NCBI RefSeq assembly: GCF_001570565.1
Contig: NZ_BBXE01000021.1
Coordinates: 1-64,000, forward strand
Length of the DNA: 64,000 nt
Direction of reading: 5' to 3'
Origin: Herbidospora yilanensis
GTDB lineage: Bacteria; Actinomycetota; Actinomycetes; Streptosporangiales; Streptosporangiaceae
Part shown: one piece after another, positions 40,145-51,188 of the stretch
How the letters are laid out: every line of letters begins with the position of its first letter
Position numbering within the stretch: the stretch's first letter is position 1
The notes under the pieces: generated by a model
Databases searched by the model: none
What the model was told of the DNA's origin: nothing
What the model saw: only the letters and a program-made list of their open reading frames with translations
Made by a program: the position numbers and the translations under genes

Positions 40145-41229
40145 CGGCGGATCTCCAAGAAGGGCACGTTCTGTTCGGCGGGGGTGACCGACCCGTGATA
40201 GCCGGTCATCGACCACTCCAGCGGTTCTGTCCGGGACGACGCGATCACACACTCCCCGCCGGCCACGGCGACGACGTCGCCGACCCGGCCCAGCAGGGCG
40301 GGGTCGACCGGGCCGAACCAGCCGGCGTCGACCGCCTCTTCGCGGGTGGCGACCCCGGCCCGGTCGCCGAGCACCGAGCGCCACGTCTGGAGCACCGCGC
40401 CTGCCGCGCCGGGGACCGTGTAGAGGTGGCGCAGCCGGGCCTCGCCGCCGACCAGGGCGACGCCCTCGGTGAGTTCGGGGTGGCGGTCGAGGTCGACCTT
40501 GTCGGTGGCGTTGACCATGCCGTGGTCGGCGGTGACGTAGAGGACCCCGCCGGGCGGCAGCGCCGCGGCGAGCCGTTCGGCCAGGCCGTCGACGATCTCC
40601 AGTTGGTCGAGCCATTCGGGCGAGCCCCAGCCGGTCATGTGGCCCATCGCGTCGAGCTCGCCGTAATAGCAGGTCACGTAGGCCCTGGGGGTCGCGCGCA
40701 GGGCGGCGTGCACACCCGCGACCCGTTCGTCGAGGGTGTCGGCCGGGATGTAGCGCACGCCCCGGTAGACCGCCTCGGTGAGGCCGGTGCCATTGAAGGC
40801 GGCGGGCGCGACGTAGGAGGAGGCGACGTCGAGGCGGGCCAGCCGCTGGAACACGGTGTCGACGGGCTGCCAGGTCAGCGGGTCGACGGGCGGGCCGTCG
40901 GTCTTCCAGCGCAGGCAGTTGAGCAGGCGGTTCTCGCCGGGCACCGCGACGGTGATGCCGAGCATCCCGTGGTTGCCCGACAGGACGCCGGTCCCGATGG
41001 TCGCCAGGCTGGTCGGGGTCGACGACGGCAGGCCGGCCGTGAGCACCCGGGCGAGGGCCGAGGACAGGAACGGCGCCCGGGACGGGTGGGCGGCGAGCAG
41101 GTCGGCGCCCATGCCGTCGACGATGAACAGGCACACCTTCTCGGCCGGGTCGAGCCCCAGCGTGCCGCCGCCGGCTCCGTCGAAGGTGGCGTGGACGGAA
41201 CCGGCGATGTCGGCGAGGGTGGCCATCAC
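40141..41229 (-). CDS. Alkaline phosphatase superfamily phosphodiesterase
   Basis: 362 residues. The nucleotide pyrophosphatase/phosphodiesterase core is clear: VCLFIVDGMGADLL (first metal Asp), SSTPTSLATIGTGV with the nucleophile Thr, YGELDAMGHMTGWG with Asp-x3-His, and VTADHGM with the metal Asp-His pair. There is no signal peptide, so it acts in the cytoplasm, or is exported by an unseen route. It overlaps DUF5998 at GTGA (41226-41229) and the rhodanese gene at ATGA, so all are translated together. The substrate is unknown. Confidence 0.85.
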   Translation of the reverse strand: MMATLADIAGSVHATFDGAGGGTLGLDPAEKVCLFIVDGMGADLLAAHPSRAPFLSSALARVLTAGLPSSTPTSLATIGTGVLSGNHGMLGITVAVPGENRLLNCLRWKTDGPPVDPLTWQPVDTVFQRLARLDVASSYVAPAAFNGTGLTEAVYRGVRYIPADTLDERVAGVHAALRATPRAYVTCYYGELDAMGHMTGWGSPEWLDQLEIVDGLAERLAAALPPGGVLYVTADHGMVNATDKVDLDRHPELTEGVALVGGEARLRHLYTVPGAAGAVLQTWRSVLGDRAGVATREEAVDAGWFGPVDPALLGRVGDVVAVAGGECVIASSRTEPLEWSMTGYHGSVTPAEQNVPFLEIRR

Positions 41230-41810
41230 GTGCGCGCCGTCGCCTCCGACAGGGCACGGGCGAAGGCCAGGACGTGGCGCACGGCCTCGGGGCCGTCGGC
41301 GGCCTCGCTGACGCGGAGCTGGAGGTCGTCGGCGGTGATCGAGCCGGTGTAGCCGTGGTCGGCCTCGCAGTTCTCGTCACCGCAGGTGGCGGGTTCGAGG
41401 TCGACGTGGGAGATGGCGCCCCAGCCGATGGTGAGCGTCACCTCGCTGGGGGCGACGCCGGGCGAGTAGGACGCGGGGTCGGGGACGAGCCGGGTGAGCG
41501 CGACGGACTGGACCCGGCTCAACCGGACCGCCTCGGTCGTCGTGGACGCGTGGGAGGCGGGGTTTCCCTCGGCGGGCGGGTGTTCGTCGGTGTGGCAGAC
41601 GAGCAACCGGGTGGGCGACAACACCAGGACCGTGACATGCCGGCGCACTTCCATGGCCGGGTCGAACGTGGCCTCGTGGTGGACGACGTAGGCGCTGACG
41701 CTCTCCTTGCCCAGGGCGGAATCGACGGCGTCGGCGACCAGGTCGGGGTAGTAGCCACTTCGGTCGATGGCCTCGCGCAGACCTGCAGCCGAGACTCGGG
41801 TATCCCTCAT
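41226..41810 (-). CDS. DUF5998 family protein
   Basis: 194 residues. GLREAIDRSGYYPDLVADAVDSAL, FDPAMEVRRHVTVLVLSPTRLLVCHTDEH and SRVQSVALTRLVPDP identify DUF5998, a soluble actinobacterial family of unknown role. A CGDENCEADHGYTG segment (about 150-163) puts two Cys and one His together and may bind zinc. First gene of the four-gene operon; start at ATG 41810, as the longer frame has no site. Confidence 0.8.
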   Translation of the reverse strand: MRDTRVSAAGLREAIDRSGYYPDLVADAVDSALGKESVSAYVVHHEATFDPAMEVRRHVTVLVLSPTRLLVCHTDEHPPAEGNPASHASTTTEAVRLSRVQSVALTRLVPDPASYSPGVAPSEVTLTIGWGAISHVDLEPATCGDENCEADHGYTGSITADDLQLRVSEAADGPEAVRHVLAFARALSEATART

Positions 41811-41867
41811 GGGACCATCCTGCCCTGTCACCCACCCTGATTTCACCGGGGTGATAACACGGGGCTG

Positions 41868-44438
41868 TCAGGATGGGAGCCGCCGGGGGCCGACGTCCGG
41901 GCGCGGCCCGGTGACGGCCTTCAGCACCGCCCGTGCGCCCAGCACGTGGACACCGTTCTCACCCACCAGGACGGGATCGAGGCGCAGCGCCGCGACCTGC
42001 GGATGCGCGTCGGCCAGCCGCCCGATCCGGCACAGCAGCTCCTCCAGATCGGCCACCGCCACGGGCGGATAGCCGTGCGCGCCGAACAGCAGCGGCGCGG
42101 CCTTGGGCGCCCGGACCAGCCCGGCGGCGTCTTCAGCCGTCAGCGGAGCGAGCCGGTAGGCGTCGTCGCCGAGCAGCCGGGCGGCGATCTCGCCCAGCCC
42201 GAACGACACGACGGCCCCGAAGTCGCGGTCCTGCACCGAGGTGACCACGGTCGGCACGGCGGGCTGCGGCGCCATCCGCTGGACCGCCAGCCGGGGCCCG
42301 AGAACCCCTTCCAGGTCCGTGTACGCCCGCGCGACCGCCCCTTCGTCGGGCAGGGCCAGGCGGACCGTCCCGGCGCGGCCGGTGCCGTCCCACTTGACCA
42401 CGACGGGAAAACCCAGCCGCCGGGCCGCCGCGACCGCCTCCTCGGGCGAGCTCACGGTCTCCGAGGGCCAGACCTCCACGCCGTAGGCCCGCAGGAGATC
42501 GGCGGCGTCGATCTCGACCGGCTCCTCGGCCGCCCGGCAGACGATCTCCCGGGCGGCGACCACGTCGATCCCGCCGAGTTCGGGGATCGTGCCCTCGTCG
42601 CCGCGGCGCCACTGCGCGTGGCGTACCGCCAGAGCCAGGGCCCTGACCGCCTCCTCGGGCGCCGGATAGGACGGGATCGAACCCCGCGCGGGACCCTCTC
42701 CCGGCGCGCGCAGCGCGGCCGGGACCCCGGCCTCGCCCCGGAAGGTGGCCAGCACCGGCTTGCCGCTCTCCCCCGCGACCCGCACCAGCTCGGCGGCGAC
42801 CTCGGCGTCGGGGCCGGGACCCGGCGGCATGTAGACGACCACGGCCGCGTCGACGTCCGGGAGGACCGATGAGAGCGCCGCGCCGAACTCGGCGGCCCCG
42901 GCGCGGGCGCCGAGGTCGGCGGTCGACGGGGCGAGGCCCGCGCTGACGCAGGCGTGGGCGGCCAGCCGGGCCAGGGCGTCGGAGTTGCTGACGATCCCGA
43001 CGCGCGGCCCTTCGGGGAGCGGCTGGCAGGCGAGCAACTGGGCGACGTCGAAGAGCTGGGTGAGGTCGTCGACCCGGATCACGCCGGCCTGCTCGAACAG
43101 CGTCGACACCGCGCCGTCGGGCAGCCCGAACTCGGTGGCCTGCGACTTCACCGCCACGATCGGCTTGGTGCGGGAGATGCGCCGGGCCAGGCGGGTGAAC
43201 TTGCGCGGGTTGCCCATCGACTCCAGATAGAGGAGGACGACCTCGGTCGCGGGGTCCTCCTCCCAGTACTGGAGCAGGTCGTTGCCGGACACGTCGGCCC
43301 GGTTCCCGGCGGAGACGAAGGTGGAGATGCCCAGGCCGCGCTGGTCGACGCGGTGCAGCAGGGCGGTGCCGAGTGCGCCCGACTGGCTGAAGAAGCCGAT
43401 GCGGCCGCGCGCGGGCAGCCGTTCGGCCAGGGTGGCGTTGAGCTTGATCGACCGGTCGGTGTTGGCGATGCCGAGGCAGTTGGGCCCGACGACCCGCATG
43501 CCGTAGGCGCGGGAGATCCGCACCAGTTCCTGCTCGCGCCGCCGCCCCTCCTCACCCGTCTCGGCGAAGCCGCTGGAGACCACGACCAGGCCCTTCACCC
43601 CTTTCTGGGCGCACTCCTCGACCACGTCCAGCACGCTCTCGGCCGGGACGGCCACGACCGCCAGGTCGACCTCCTCGTCGATCGCGGCCATGTTCCTGTA
43701 CGCCCGCACCCCCGCGACCGCCCGCACCTCTCTGTGCACCGGGTAGACCGGCCCGGTGAACTCGGCCCGGAGCAGGTTGCGCAGCACGGTCTGCCCGATT
43801 CCGCCCGGCTCCCGGCTGGCCCCGATGACGACGACCGACTCGGGCTTGAGCAGCCGCTCGATCGACCGGGCCTCGGCGCGGTGCTCCCGCCCGGTCACCA
43901 CCTCGACCGAGTCGGGGGTGCTCGCGAGGTCGAGGGTCATCCGGACGACGCCGTCCTCGAACGTGCTCTGCGCCGTGTATCCGGCCTGCCGGAACATCTG
44001 GGTCATCCGGTGGTTGGCGGGCAGCACGTCGGCGATGAAGGTCCGGATGCCGCGCTCGCGGGCGGCGGCGCGCAGGTGTTCGAGCAGCACCGCCGCGAGC
44101 CCGCGCCCCTGGTGGGCGTCTTCGACGAGGAAGGCCACCTCGGCGTGGTCGGCGGGCTTGACCCGGTCGTAACGGACGACCGCCACCATCTCCGTTCCGA
44201 TGGTGGCGATCAGGGCGAGCCGGTCGTTGTAGTCGACCGTCGTGAAGCGGGTGACCTCCCGTTCCGAGAGGCGCGGACGGGGGCCGAAGAAACGGAAGTA
44301 GATCGACTGGGCGGAGAGGCGGGAGTAGAAGGAACGCAACGGTTCGGCGTCATCGGGGCGGATGGGCCGCAGGTGAGCGGTGCCGCCGTCGGCCAGGACG
44401 ACGTCGGCCTCCCAGTGCGGCGGATACGCGGGTTCCAC
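41868..44438 (-). CDS. GNAT acetyltransferase fused to ADP-forming acyl-CoA synthetase (Pat type)
   Basis: 856 residues. Residues about 8-165 are a GNAT domain (LRPIRPDDAEPLRSFYSRLS, VEDAHQGRGLAAVLLEHL as the acetyl-CoA loop, NHRMTQMFRQAGY). Then a CoA-binding domain (VVVIGASREPGGIGQTVLRNL), ligase domains (GFFSQSGALGTALL, STFVSAGNRADVSGNDLLQY) and an ATP-grasp (about 640-850, AARRLGFPVVVKWDGTG). This is the architecture of actinobacterial protein acetyltransferases that acetylate acyl-CoA synthetases; the synthetase part is often inactive and serves as a sensor. The order here is GNAT first, opposite to E. coli PatZ. GTG 44438 is 6 nt below TACCCT, so the message may be leaderless. Confidence 0.85.
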   Translation of the reverse strand: MEPAYPPHWEADVVLADGGTAHLRPIRPDDAEPLRSFYSRLSAQSIYFRFFGPRPRLSEREVTRFTTVDYNDRLALIATIGTEMVAVVRYDRVKPADHAEVAFLVEDAHQGRGLAAVLLEHLRAAARERGIRTFIADVLPANHRMTQMFRQAGYTAQSTFEDGVVRMTLDLASTPDSVEVVTGREHRAEARSIERLLKPESVVVIGASREPGGIGQTVLRNLLRAEFTGPVYPVHREVRAVAGVRAYRNMAAIDEEVDLAVVAVPAESVLDVVEECAQKGVKGLVVVSSGFAETGEEGRRREQELVRISRAYGMRVVGPNCLGIANTDRSIKLNATLAERLPARGRIGFFSQSGALGTALLHRVDQRGLGISTFVSAGNRADVSGNDLLQYWEEDPATEVVLLYLESMGNPRKFTRLARRISRTKPIVAVKSQATEFGLPDGAVSTLFEQAGVIRVDDLTQLFDVAQLLACQPLPEGPRVGIVSNSDALARLAAHACVSAGLAPSTADLGARAGAAEFGAALSSVLPDVDAAVVVYMPPGPGPDAEVAAELVRVAGESGKPVLATFRGEAGVPAALRAPGEGPARGSIPSYPAPEEAVRALALAVRHAQWRRGDEGTIPELGGIDVVAAREIVCRAAEEPVEIDAADLLRAYGVEVWPSETVSSPEEAVAAARRLGFPVVVKWDGTGRAGTVRLALPDEGAVARAYTDLEGVLGPRLAVQRMAPQPAVPTVVTSVQDRDFGAVVSFGLGEIAARLLGDDAYRLAPLTAEDAAGLVRAPKAAPLLFGAHGYPPVAVADLEELLCRIGRLADAHPQVAALRLDPVLVGENGVHVLGARAVLKAVTGPRPDVGPRRLPS

Positions 44439-44589
44439 CTTTCGAGGGTATCTGTGCACAAACGCGGGGGTTGGGCAACGGATGTGCATCGACTGTGTAC
44501 GAGTGTCCGCCTCACCCCCCACGAAGCTTGCAGAAGCTGTTAAGTTTCCGGGGTCAGCGTCGATTTGCAGTAAGCAAGGTGGTGACATC

Positions 44590-45483
44590 ATGACGCGGGT
44601 CGTCGTGGTGGGCGATCTCATGACCGACGCGGTCGCCCGCGCCAGGTATCCGCTCGCCCGGGCTAGCGACACTCCGGCCGTGGTGACCATGCACGGTGGC
44701 GGCTCCGGGGCCAACATCGCCTCGTGGCTCGCCGTCGAGGGCTCCGAGGTCGCCTTCATCGGGCGTCGCGGCGCCGACATCACCGGCCGCAACCGCGACA
44801 TGGAGCTGATGGGCTACGGCGTCGACGCCCGGCTCGTCATGGATCCCGAGCGCCCCACCGGCACCTGCGTCGTCCTGGTCACCCACAAGGGCGAGCGCAC
44901 GATGCTCTCCGACCCCGGCGCCAACGCCGCGCTGTCGCCGGAAGACCTGCCCCGTGACCTGTTCACCCAGGGCGGTCACCTGCACATGTCGGGTTACACG
45001 CTGATCTGCGAGGGCTCCCGCGATGCCGGTCTGGCCGCCCTCGACCTGGCCCGCCGCGCCGGCATGTCGATCTCGGTCGACTGCGCCTCCTCCGCGCCGG
45101 TCGAGCGCACCGGCGCCGAGCCGTTCCTCGAATGGACCCACGGCGCGAAGTTGCTGTTCGCCAACGCCGACCAGGCCAAGGTGCTGACCGGCCGCGACGA
45201 GCCCGAGGCGGCCGCCAAGGTGCTGACCGCCTGGTTCCCGCAGGTCGTGATCAAGTGCAACGCCGACGGCGCGCTCTGGTACAGCAACAACCGGTCCGAC
45301 GCCGTCAAGGTCCCGGCCGAGCAGGTCGAGCGGGTCGTCGACGGCACCGGCGCGGGTGACGCGTTCGCCGCCGGGTTCCTGCCGAGCTGGCTCGACGGCA
45401 AGCAGCCGGCCGACGCCCTGGCGGCGGGCAACGCCCTGGCCGCCAAGTGCCTGGCCAACCTGGGCGCGCGCCCCCGGCTCTAG
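44590..45483 (+). CDS. PfkB family carbohydrate kinase
   Basis: 297 residues. The ribokinase/PfkB fold shows MHGGGSGANIASWLAVEG near the N-terminus, and DGTGAGDAFAAGFLPSWLDG (catalytic Asp in GAGD about 257) near the C-terminus. The substrate is a sugar or nucleoside; close relatives in actinomycetes are annotated only as carbohydrate kinases. ATG with AAGGTGG 9 nt upstream. It is divergent from the PatA-type gene, though the shared gap is only 150 bp. Confidence 0.85.
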   Translation: MTRVVVVGDLMTDAVARARYPLARASDTPAVVTMHGGGSGANIASWLAVEGSEVAFIGRRGADITGRNRDMELMGYGVDARLVMDPERPTGTCVVLVTHKGERTMLSDPGANAALSPEDLPRDLFTQGGHLHMSGYTLICEGSRDAGLAALDLARRAGMSISVDCASSAPVERTGAEPFLEWTHGAKLLFANADQAKVLTGRDEPEAAAKVLTAWFPQVVIKCNADGALWYSNNRSDAVKVPAEQVERVVDGTGAGDAFAAGFLPSWLDGKQPADALAAGNALAAKCLANLGARPRL

Positions 45484-45577
45484 CCGAAAGTACGCCCGAT
45501 CGCCGGCCGTTGGAACGATCAGGCCGGGGCCGTTGGCGCGATGTGAACGGGCGCCCCCGACCGCGACGATCTGAGGC

Positions 45578-46189
45578 ATGACCGTCAGACGTCTGTGGAT
45601 GTTGCCCACCGGGCTCGTGCTGCTCGCCCTCGTCCCCTCACTGGCCGGTGGCCTCCGGCTGGCCGAACTCTCCGGCGGCGGCCCCGTCACGCCGGACAAC
45701 GTCCGCTTCTTCGACATGCCGCTGCCCGTCGTGGCCCACATCGTCGGCGCGGTGATCTACGCCCTGCTGGGCGCGTTCCAGTTCGTCCCCTCACTCCGGC
45801 GCGGCCCCTGGCATCGGCGGGCCGGGCGGGTGCTGGCGGTGGCCGGGCTCACGGTGGCCCTCAGCGGGATCTGGATGGCCCTCTGGTACGACCTGCCGGA
45901 GACCGACGACGGACTGCCGATGACGATCATGCGGGTGGGCGTCGGCGGGGTGATGGCCTTCGCCGTCGTGTACGCCGTCGTGGCGGTCCGCCGGCGGGAT
46001 TTCGCCACCCACCGGGCCTGGATGATCCGCGCCTACGCGCTGGCGATGGGCGCCGGCACCCAGGCGTTCACCCATGTGCCGTTCGCCGTCGCCGGGATCA
46101 CCCCCGACGACACCGGGCGGTTCGTCGCGATGGCCGCCGGGTGGGCGATCAACCTCGCCGTGGCGGAATGGGCGATCAGGCGTTCCTGA
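45578..46189 (+). CDS. DUF2306 membrane protein
   Basis: 203 residues with five or six spans (LWMLPTGLVLLALVPSLAG, MPLPVVAHIVGAVIYALLGA, VLAVAGLTVALSGIWMAL, VGVGGVMAFAVVYAVVAV, ATHRAWMIRAYALAMGAGTQ). The conserved HRRAGR and ATHRAWMIR motifs and transmembrane His residues match DUF2306, a family that resembles heme-binding cytochrome-like membrane proteins, but no function is established. Its last 14 nt overlap the end of the response regulator gene. Confidence 0.8.
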   Translation: MTVRRLWMLPTGLVLLALVPSLAGGLRLAELSGGGPVTPDNVRFFDMPLPVVAHIVGAVIYALLGAFQFVPSLRRGPWHRRAGRVLAVAGLTVALSGIWMALWYDLPETDDGLPMTIMRVGVGGVMAFAVVYAVVAVRRRDFATHRAWMIRAYALAMGAGTQAFTHVPFAVAGITPDDTGRFVAMAAGWAINLAVAEWAIRRS

Positions 46190-46811
46190 TCCGGCCCGTC
46201 TCGTAGGCCCACATCGCGATCTCGACCCGGTTCCGGGCGCCGAGCTTGGCCATGAGGCTGGCGATGTGGGTCTTCACCGTGCTGACCGAGATGTGGAGCT
46301 CGTCGGCGATCTCATGGTTGGTCCGTCCCCGGGCCACGGTCGTGATGATCTGCTCCTCCCGGTCGGTCAGCGGCTCGAACGGCTGGACCGGGTCGGCCGT
46401 GCCGGCGAAGGCGCGCAGCAGGCGGGCGGTCACGTTCGGCGCGATCAGGGCGTCACCGCCGGCGGCGGCCCGGACCGCCTGCGCGAGCAGCGCCGACCCG
46501 GCGTCCTTCAGCAGGAAGCCCCGCGCGCCCGCGCGCAGCGCGGCGTAGACGTACTCGTCGAGGTCGAAGGTGGTGATGACGACCACGGCGACCTCGCCGG
46601 ACAGCTCGCGGGTGGCCTCGATGCCGTTCATCCCGGGCATCCGGATGTCGAGCAGGCACACGTCGGGCCTGAGCCTGCGCGCCAGCTCGACCGCGCGGCG
46701 GCCGTCGGCGGCCTGGCCGACGACCTCGATGTCGTCGTGGGCCTCCAGGATCATCACCAGGCCGGTCCGGACGATCTCCTGGTCGTCGGCCACGATCACG
46801 CGAATGGTCAT
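46176..46811 (-). CDS. NarL/FixJ family response regulator
   Basis: 211 residues. Receiver domain 1-120: IRVIVADDQEIVRTGL (acidic pocket), CLLDIRMPGMNG with phosphorylation at Asp55, VVVITTFDLDEYV, GFLLKDA (Lys). LuxR-type HTH 145-205: LTDREEQIITTVARGRTNHEIA, LHISVSTVKTHIASLMAKL. It overlaps its kinase by 4 nt (ATGA). Confidence 0.9.
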   Translation of the reverse strand: MTIRVIVADDQEIVRTGLVMILEAHDDIEVVGQAADGRRAVELARRLRPDVCLLDIRMPGMNGIEATRELSGEVAVVVITTFDLDEYVYAALRAGARGFLLKDAGSALLAQAVRAAAGGDALIAPNVTARLLRAFAGTADPVQPFEPLTDREEQIITTVARGRTNHEIADELHISVSTVKTHIASLMAKLGARNRVEIAMWAYETGRIRNA

Positions 46812-47878
46812 GCGGTCCTCGGGAGCACGGCGGTGACGGTCCAGCCACGGCCGGGGGCGGGGCCCGCCTCGCAGGTGCCGCCGAGGAGGGTGGCCCGTTC
46901 GGCCATGCCGAGCAGACCATAACCCGTCGCCCCCGGTTCGGGGGACTCCCCGTCGTCGGTGACCCGCAGCCTGACCCGGTCGCCGTCGGCGGCGACGAGC
47001 ACGTGGATGCGGGTGGCGTGGCGGGCGTGCCGCCGGGCGTTGGTGACCGACTCCTGGGCCAGCCGGAAGATCGCGGCGTCGGTCGGGGGCGGGAGCTCCC
47101 CGAGATCGCCGAGCACCTCGACGTCGACGGGCACGCCGGAGCCCTTCTGGAGTTCCGGCAGATCGGCGACGCCCCGGGCCGGGTCGAGGTCGGCGGGGTG
47201 GCGCAGCACCCGGACCATGGTCCGCATCTCGGCCAGCGCCCGGGACGCCTCGGCCTCGATGACCTTCAGCGCCTCCACGGCCGCGTCGGGGTCCTTGTGG
47301 GCGCGGGCCAGCCCGGCCTGGGCCCGGATCGCCATCGCCGACACGTGGTGGGCGACGGTGTCGTGCAGGTCGCGGGCCAGGCGTTCGCGTTCGAGCAGCT
47401 TCACCCGCTCGCGGTCGCGCTGCTGGACCCGGACCCGGAACCTGACGGCGATCCCGGCGAGCAACGCGATCGAGACGACGGCGAGGGCCCCGACCAGGTC
47501 GGTGGCCGCCGGGACCGACAGGGCGACGTTGCCCAGCACGACCGCCGCGCCCGCCAGGACCTCGCGCCCCGACCCCCACCGGCCCAGCGTGTAGGGCAGG
47601 ATCAGCAGGAACGCCGACGTGTGGGTGTCGTCGGGGCCGCCCATCAGCCGGTCGGCCACGAGGGTGCCGCCGAAGGCGACCACGACCACGAGCAGCGGAT
47701 GGGCCCGCCGCCACCACAACGTCGGCACCAGCGCGAGCGTCAGCGCCACCACCGGCCAGGGCAGCTCAGGCCGCAGCACCCCTTCGAGCACGACGGCCGG
47801 GGCCAGCAGCGCGATCAGCGCGTGGTCACGCCAGACCCGCTTGGGGGGAGGCGGAAGAGGACGCGGCTCGTTCCACAC
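46808..47878 (-). CDS. Sensor histidine kinase, NarL-partner type
   Basis: 356 residues. Five or six spans without a large external loop (VALTLALVPTLWW, PLLVVVVAFGGTLVA, VLAGAAVVLGNVALS, ALAVVSIALLAGIAV) mark an intramembrane sensor, often found in kinases that detect envelope damage. The HisKA_3 box is ERLARDLHDTVAHHVSAMAI. The ATPase has the N box in RLAQESVTNARRHARH, DDGESPEPGATGYGLLGMAERA and a G-box end. GTG start. It lies right after the GH10 gene but is likely a separate unit. Confidence 0.9.
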   Translation of the reverse strand: MWNEPRPLPPPPKRVWRDHALIALLAPAVVLEGVLRPELPWPVVALTLALVPTLWWRRAHPLLVVVVAFGGTLVADRLMGGPDDTHTSAFLLILPYTLGRWGSGREVLAGAAVVLGNVALSVPAATDLVGALAVVSIALLAGIAVRFRVRVQQRDRERVKLLERERLARDLHDTVAHHVSAMAIRAQAGLARAHKDPDAAVEALKVIEAEASRALAEMRTMVRVLRHPADLDPARGVADLPELQKGSGVPVDVEVLGDLGELPPPTDAAIFRLAQESVTNARRHARHATRIHVLVAADGDRVRLRVTDDGESPEPGATGYGLLGMAERATLLGGTCEAGPAPGRGWTVTAVLPRTA

Positions 47879-47882
47879 GCCG

Positions 47883-49073
47883 TCATGGTACGAGTTCGCA
47901 CTCGATCGCGGATCGGCCTGAAGTACTACCGTTTCCGAGGGTGACCGTGCCCGTCCGGCCCTGGTGTTCGATCGTGTACGTCCCCCGGAAGCCCCGCAGC
48001 GGGAGCCGGCCCTCCTCGTCGGTCCTCATGGTCGTCTCGGGCAGCCACCACTCGCCCCTGACCAGGTTCCGCAGGGCGTGGTAGGAGGGCTTGGGGGTGC
48101 CGTCGGCCCGGACGAATCCGCCGGGCGCGCCCAGCCAGGCGCCGTCCTGGAGGCCCCAGTAGGTGATCGCCCGCACGGCCGGGTGGCCGACCAGGGTGCG
48201 GTAGTGGCGGACGATCTCGTCGGCCTGCCGCTCCTCGCCCTCGGGCGTGGAGGGCCAGTCGTCGATCTGGTAGTCGTTCAGGTCGACGATCTCGGGCGGC
48301 ATCAGGTGCCCCGACACGATGGTCGTCTCGGTGAAGTGGATCGGCAGGCCGTACCGGGAGAAGCGGTCGAGGGTCTCCAGGGTGCGCTCCTCGCCCCAGT
48401 AGCCCTGGTGCATGTGGCTCTGCAGGCCGAGCGCGTCGACGCGGACGCCCGCTTCGAGCACGCCCTCGATGAGGCACTCGTAGGCGGCCGACATGTCGAA
48501 GTCGTTGAGGAGCAGGGTCGCGCCGGGGTTGGCGTGGCGGGCGGCCTCGAACACCATCCGGATCATGGGGATGCGGCCGATGTCGCGGCACAGGCGGGTG
48601 ATGCCGTTGTCGTACTTGTCGAAGATCGGCATGATGACGACCTCGTTGATCACGTCCCACATGTCGATCACGCCGGCGAAGCCGGTGACCTCGCGGGTGA
48701 TGCGGGCGACCTGGGCGGCGGCGATCTCGCCGTTGTTGAGGTCGAGCAGCCAGTCGGGGGCGAGGGTGTGCCAGGCCAGTGGGTGGCCTTTCACCGGCAC
48801 CCCCCGGTCCGTGAAGAACCTGGCCATCTCCATCAGCTTCTCGGTCTGCGGGCTGCCCATCTCGCCCTCGAACTGGGCCCAGTAGAAGGGCAGCGTGGCG
48901 AAGTTGAACAGCTCGAACCACTGGTCGGCCAGGGGGATGTCGCGTTCGAATCCGGTGCAGCCGAACAGGAACTCGTGATCGGTCTGCCGGACGAGCACGT
49001 CCTGCCCGGCGACGGGGTTCTGGCCGGCGGTGACGGTGACGAGGGCGTCCGCGACGCGGTGGGAGGGAAGCAC
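47883..49073 (-). CDS. Glycoside hydrolase family 10 enzyme, no signal peptide
   Basis: 396 residues. An N-terminal strand module (ADALVTVTAGQNPVAGQDVLVRQ) leads into a GH10 barrel with acid/base Glu144 in WDVINEVV and nucleophile Glu249 in HFTETT, plus HPLAWH and ITYWGLQDG. GH10 covers endo-xylanases, but actinomycete members without a signal peptide and with this N-terminal module act inside the cell, presumably on oligosaccharides. GTG 49073 is 6 nt below TATAGG, so the message is probably leaderless. A C-terminal beta module (GFRGTYTIEHQGRTGTVTL) extends the barrel. Confidence 0.85.
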   Translation of the reverse strand: MLPSHRVADALVTVTAGQNPVAGQDVLVRQTDHEFLFGCTGFERDIPLADQWFELFNFATLPFYWAQFEGEMGSPQTEKLMEMARFFTDRGVPVKGHPLAWHTLAPDWLLDLNNGEIAAAQVARITREVTGFAGVIDMWDVINEVVIMPIFDKYDNGITRLCRDIGRIPMIRMVFEAARHANPGATLLLNDFDMSAAYECLIEGVLEAGVRVDALGLQSHMHQGYWGEERTLETLDRFSRYGLPIHFTETTIVSGHLMPPEIVDLNDYQIDDWPSTPEGEERQADEIVRHYRTLVGHPAVRAITYWGLQDGAWLGAPGGFVRADGTPKPSYHALRNLVRGEWWLPETTMRTDEEGRLPLRGFRGTYTIEHQGRTGTVTLGNGSTSGRSAIECELVP

Positions 49074-49086
49074 CCCTCCCCTATAC

Positions 49087-51159
<2,073 letters not shown>

Positions 51160-51166
51160 GGTGTCC

Positions 51167-51182
51167 TTAGTACCAGTAAATT
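51167..51182. promoter_or_regulatory. Back-to-back -10 boxes for recQ-like and GNAT genes
   Basis: TACTAA on the minus strand (51172-51167) lies 7 nt before GTG 51159. TAAATT on the plus strand (51177-51182) lies 6 nt before GTG 51189. Only 29 bp lie between the two start codons, so each promoter's -35 region must lie inside the other gene's coding sequence. Confidence 0.5.
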
Positions 51183-51188
51183 CCTCAT

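Noticed and set aside
42954-44543. 529-codon plus-strand frame opposite the Pat-type gene
   Set aside because: Low-complexity Gly/Asp/Val composition and no ribosome site; Pat domains lie on the minus strand.
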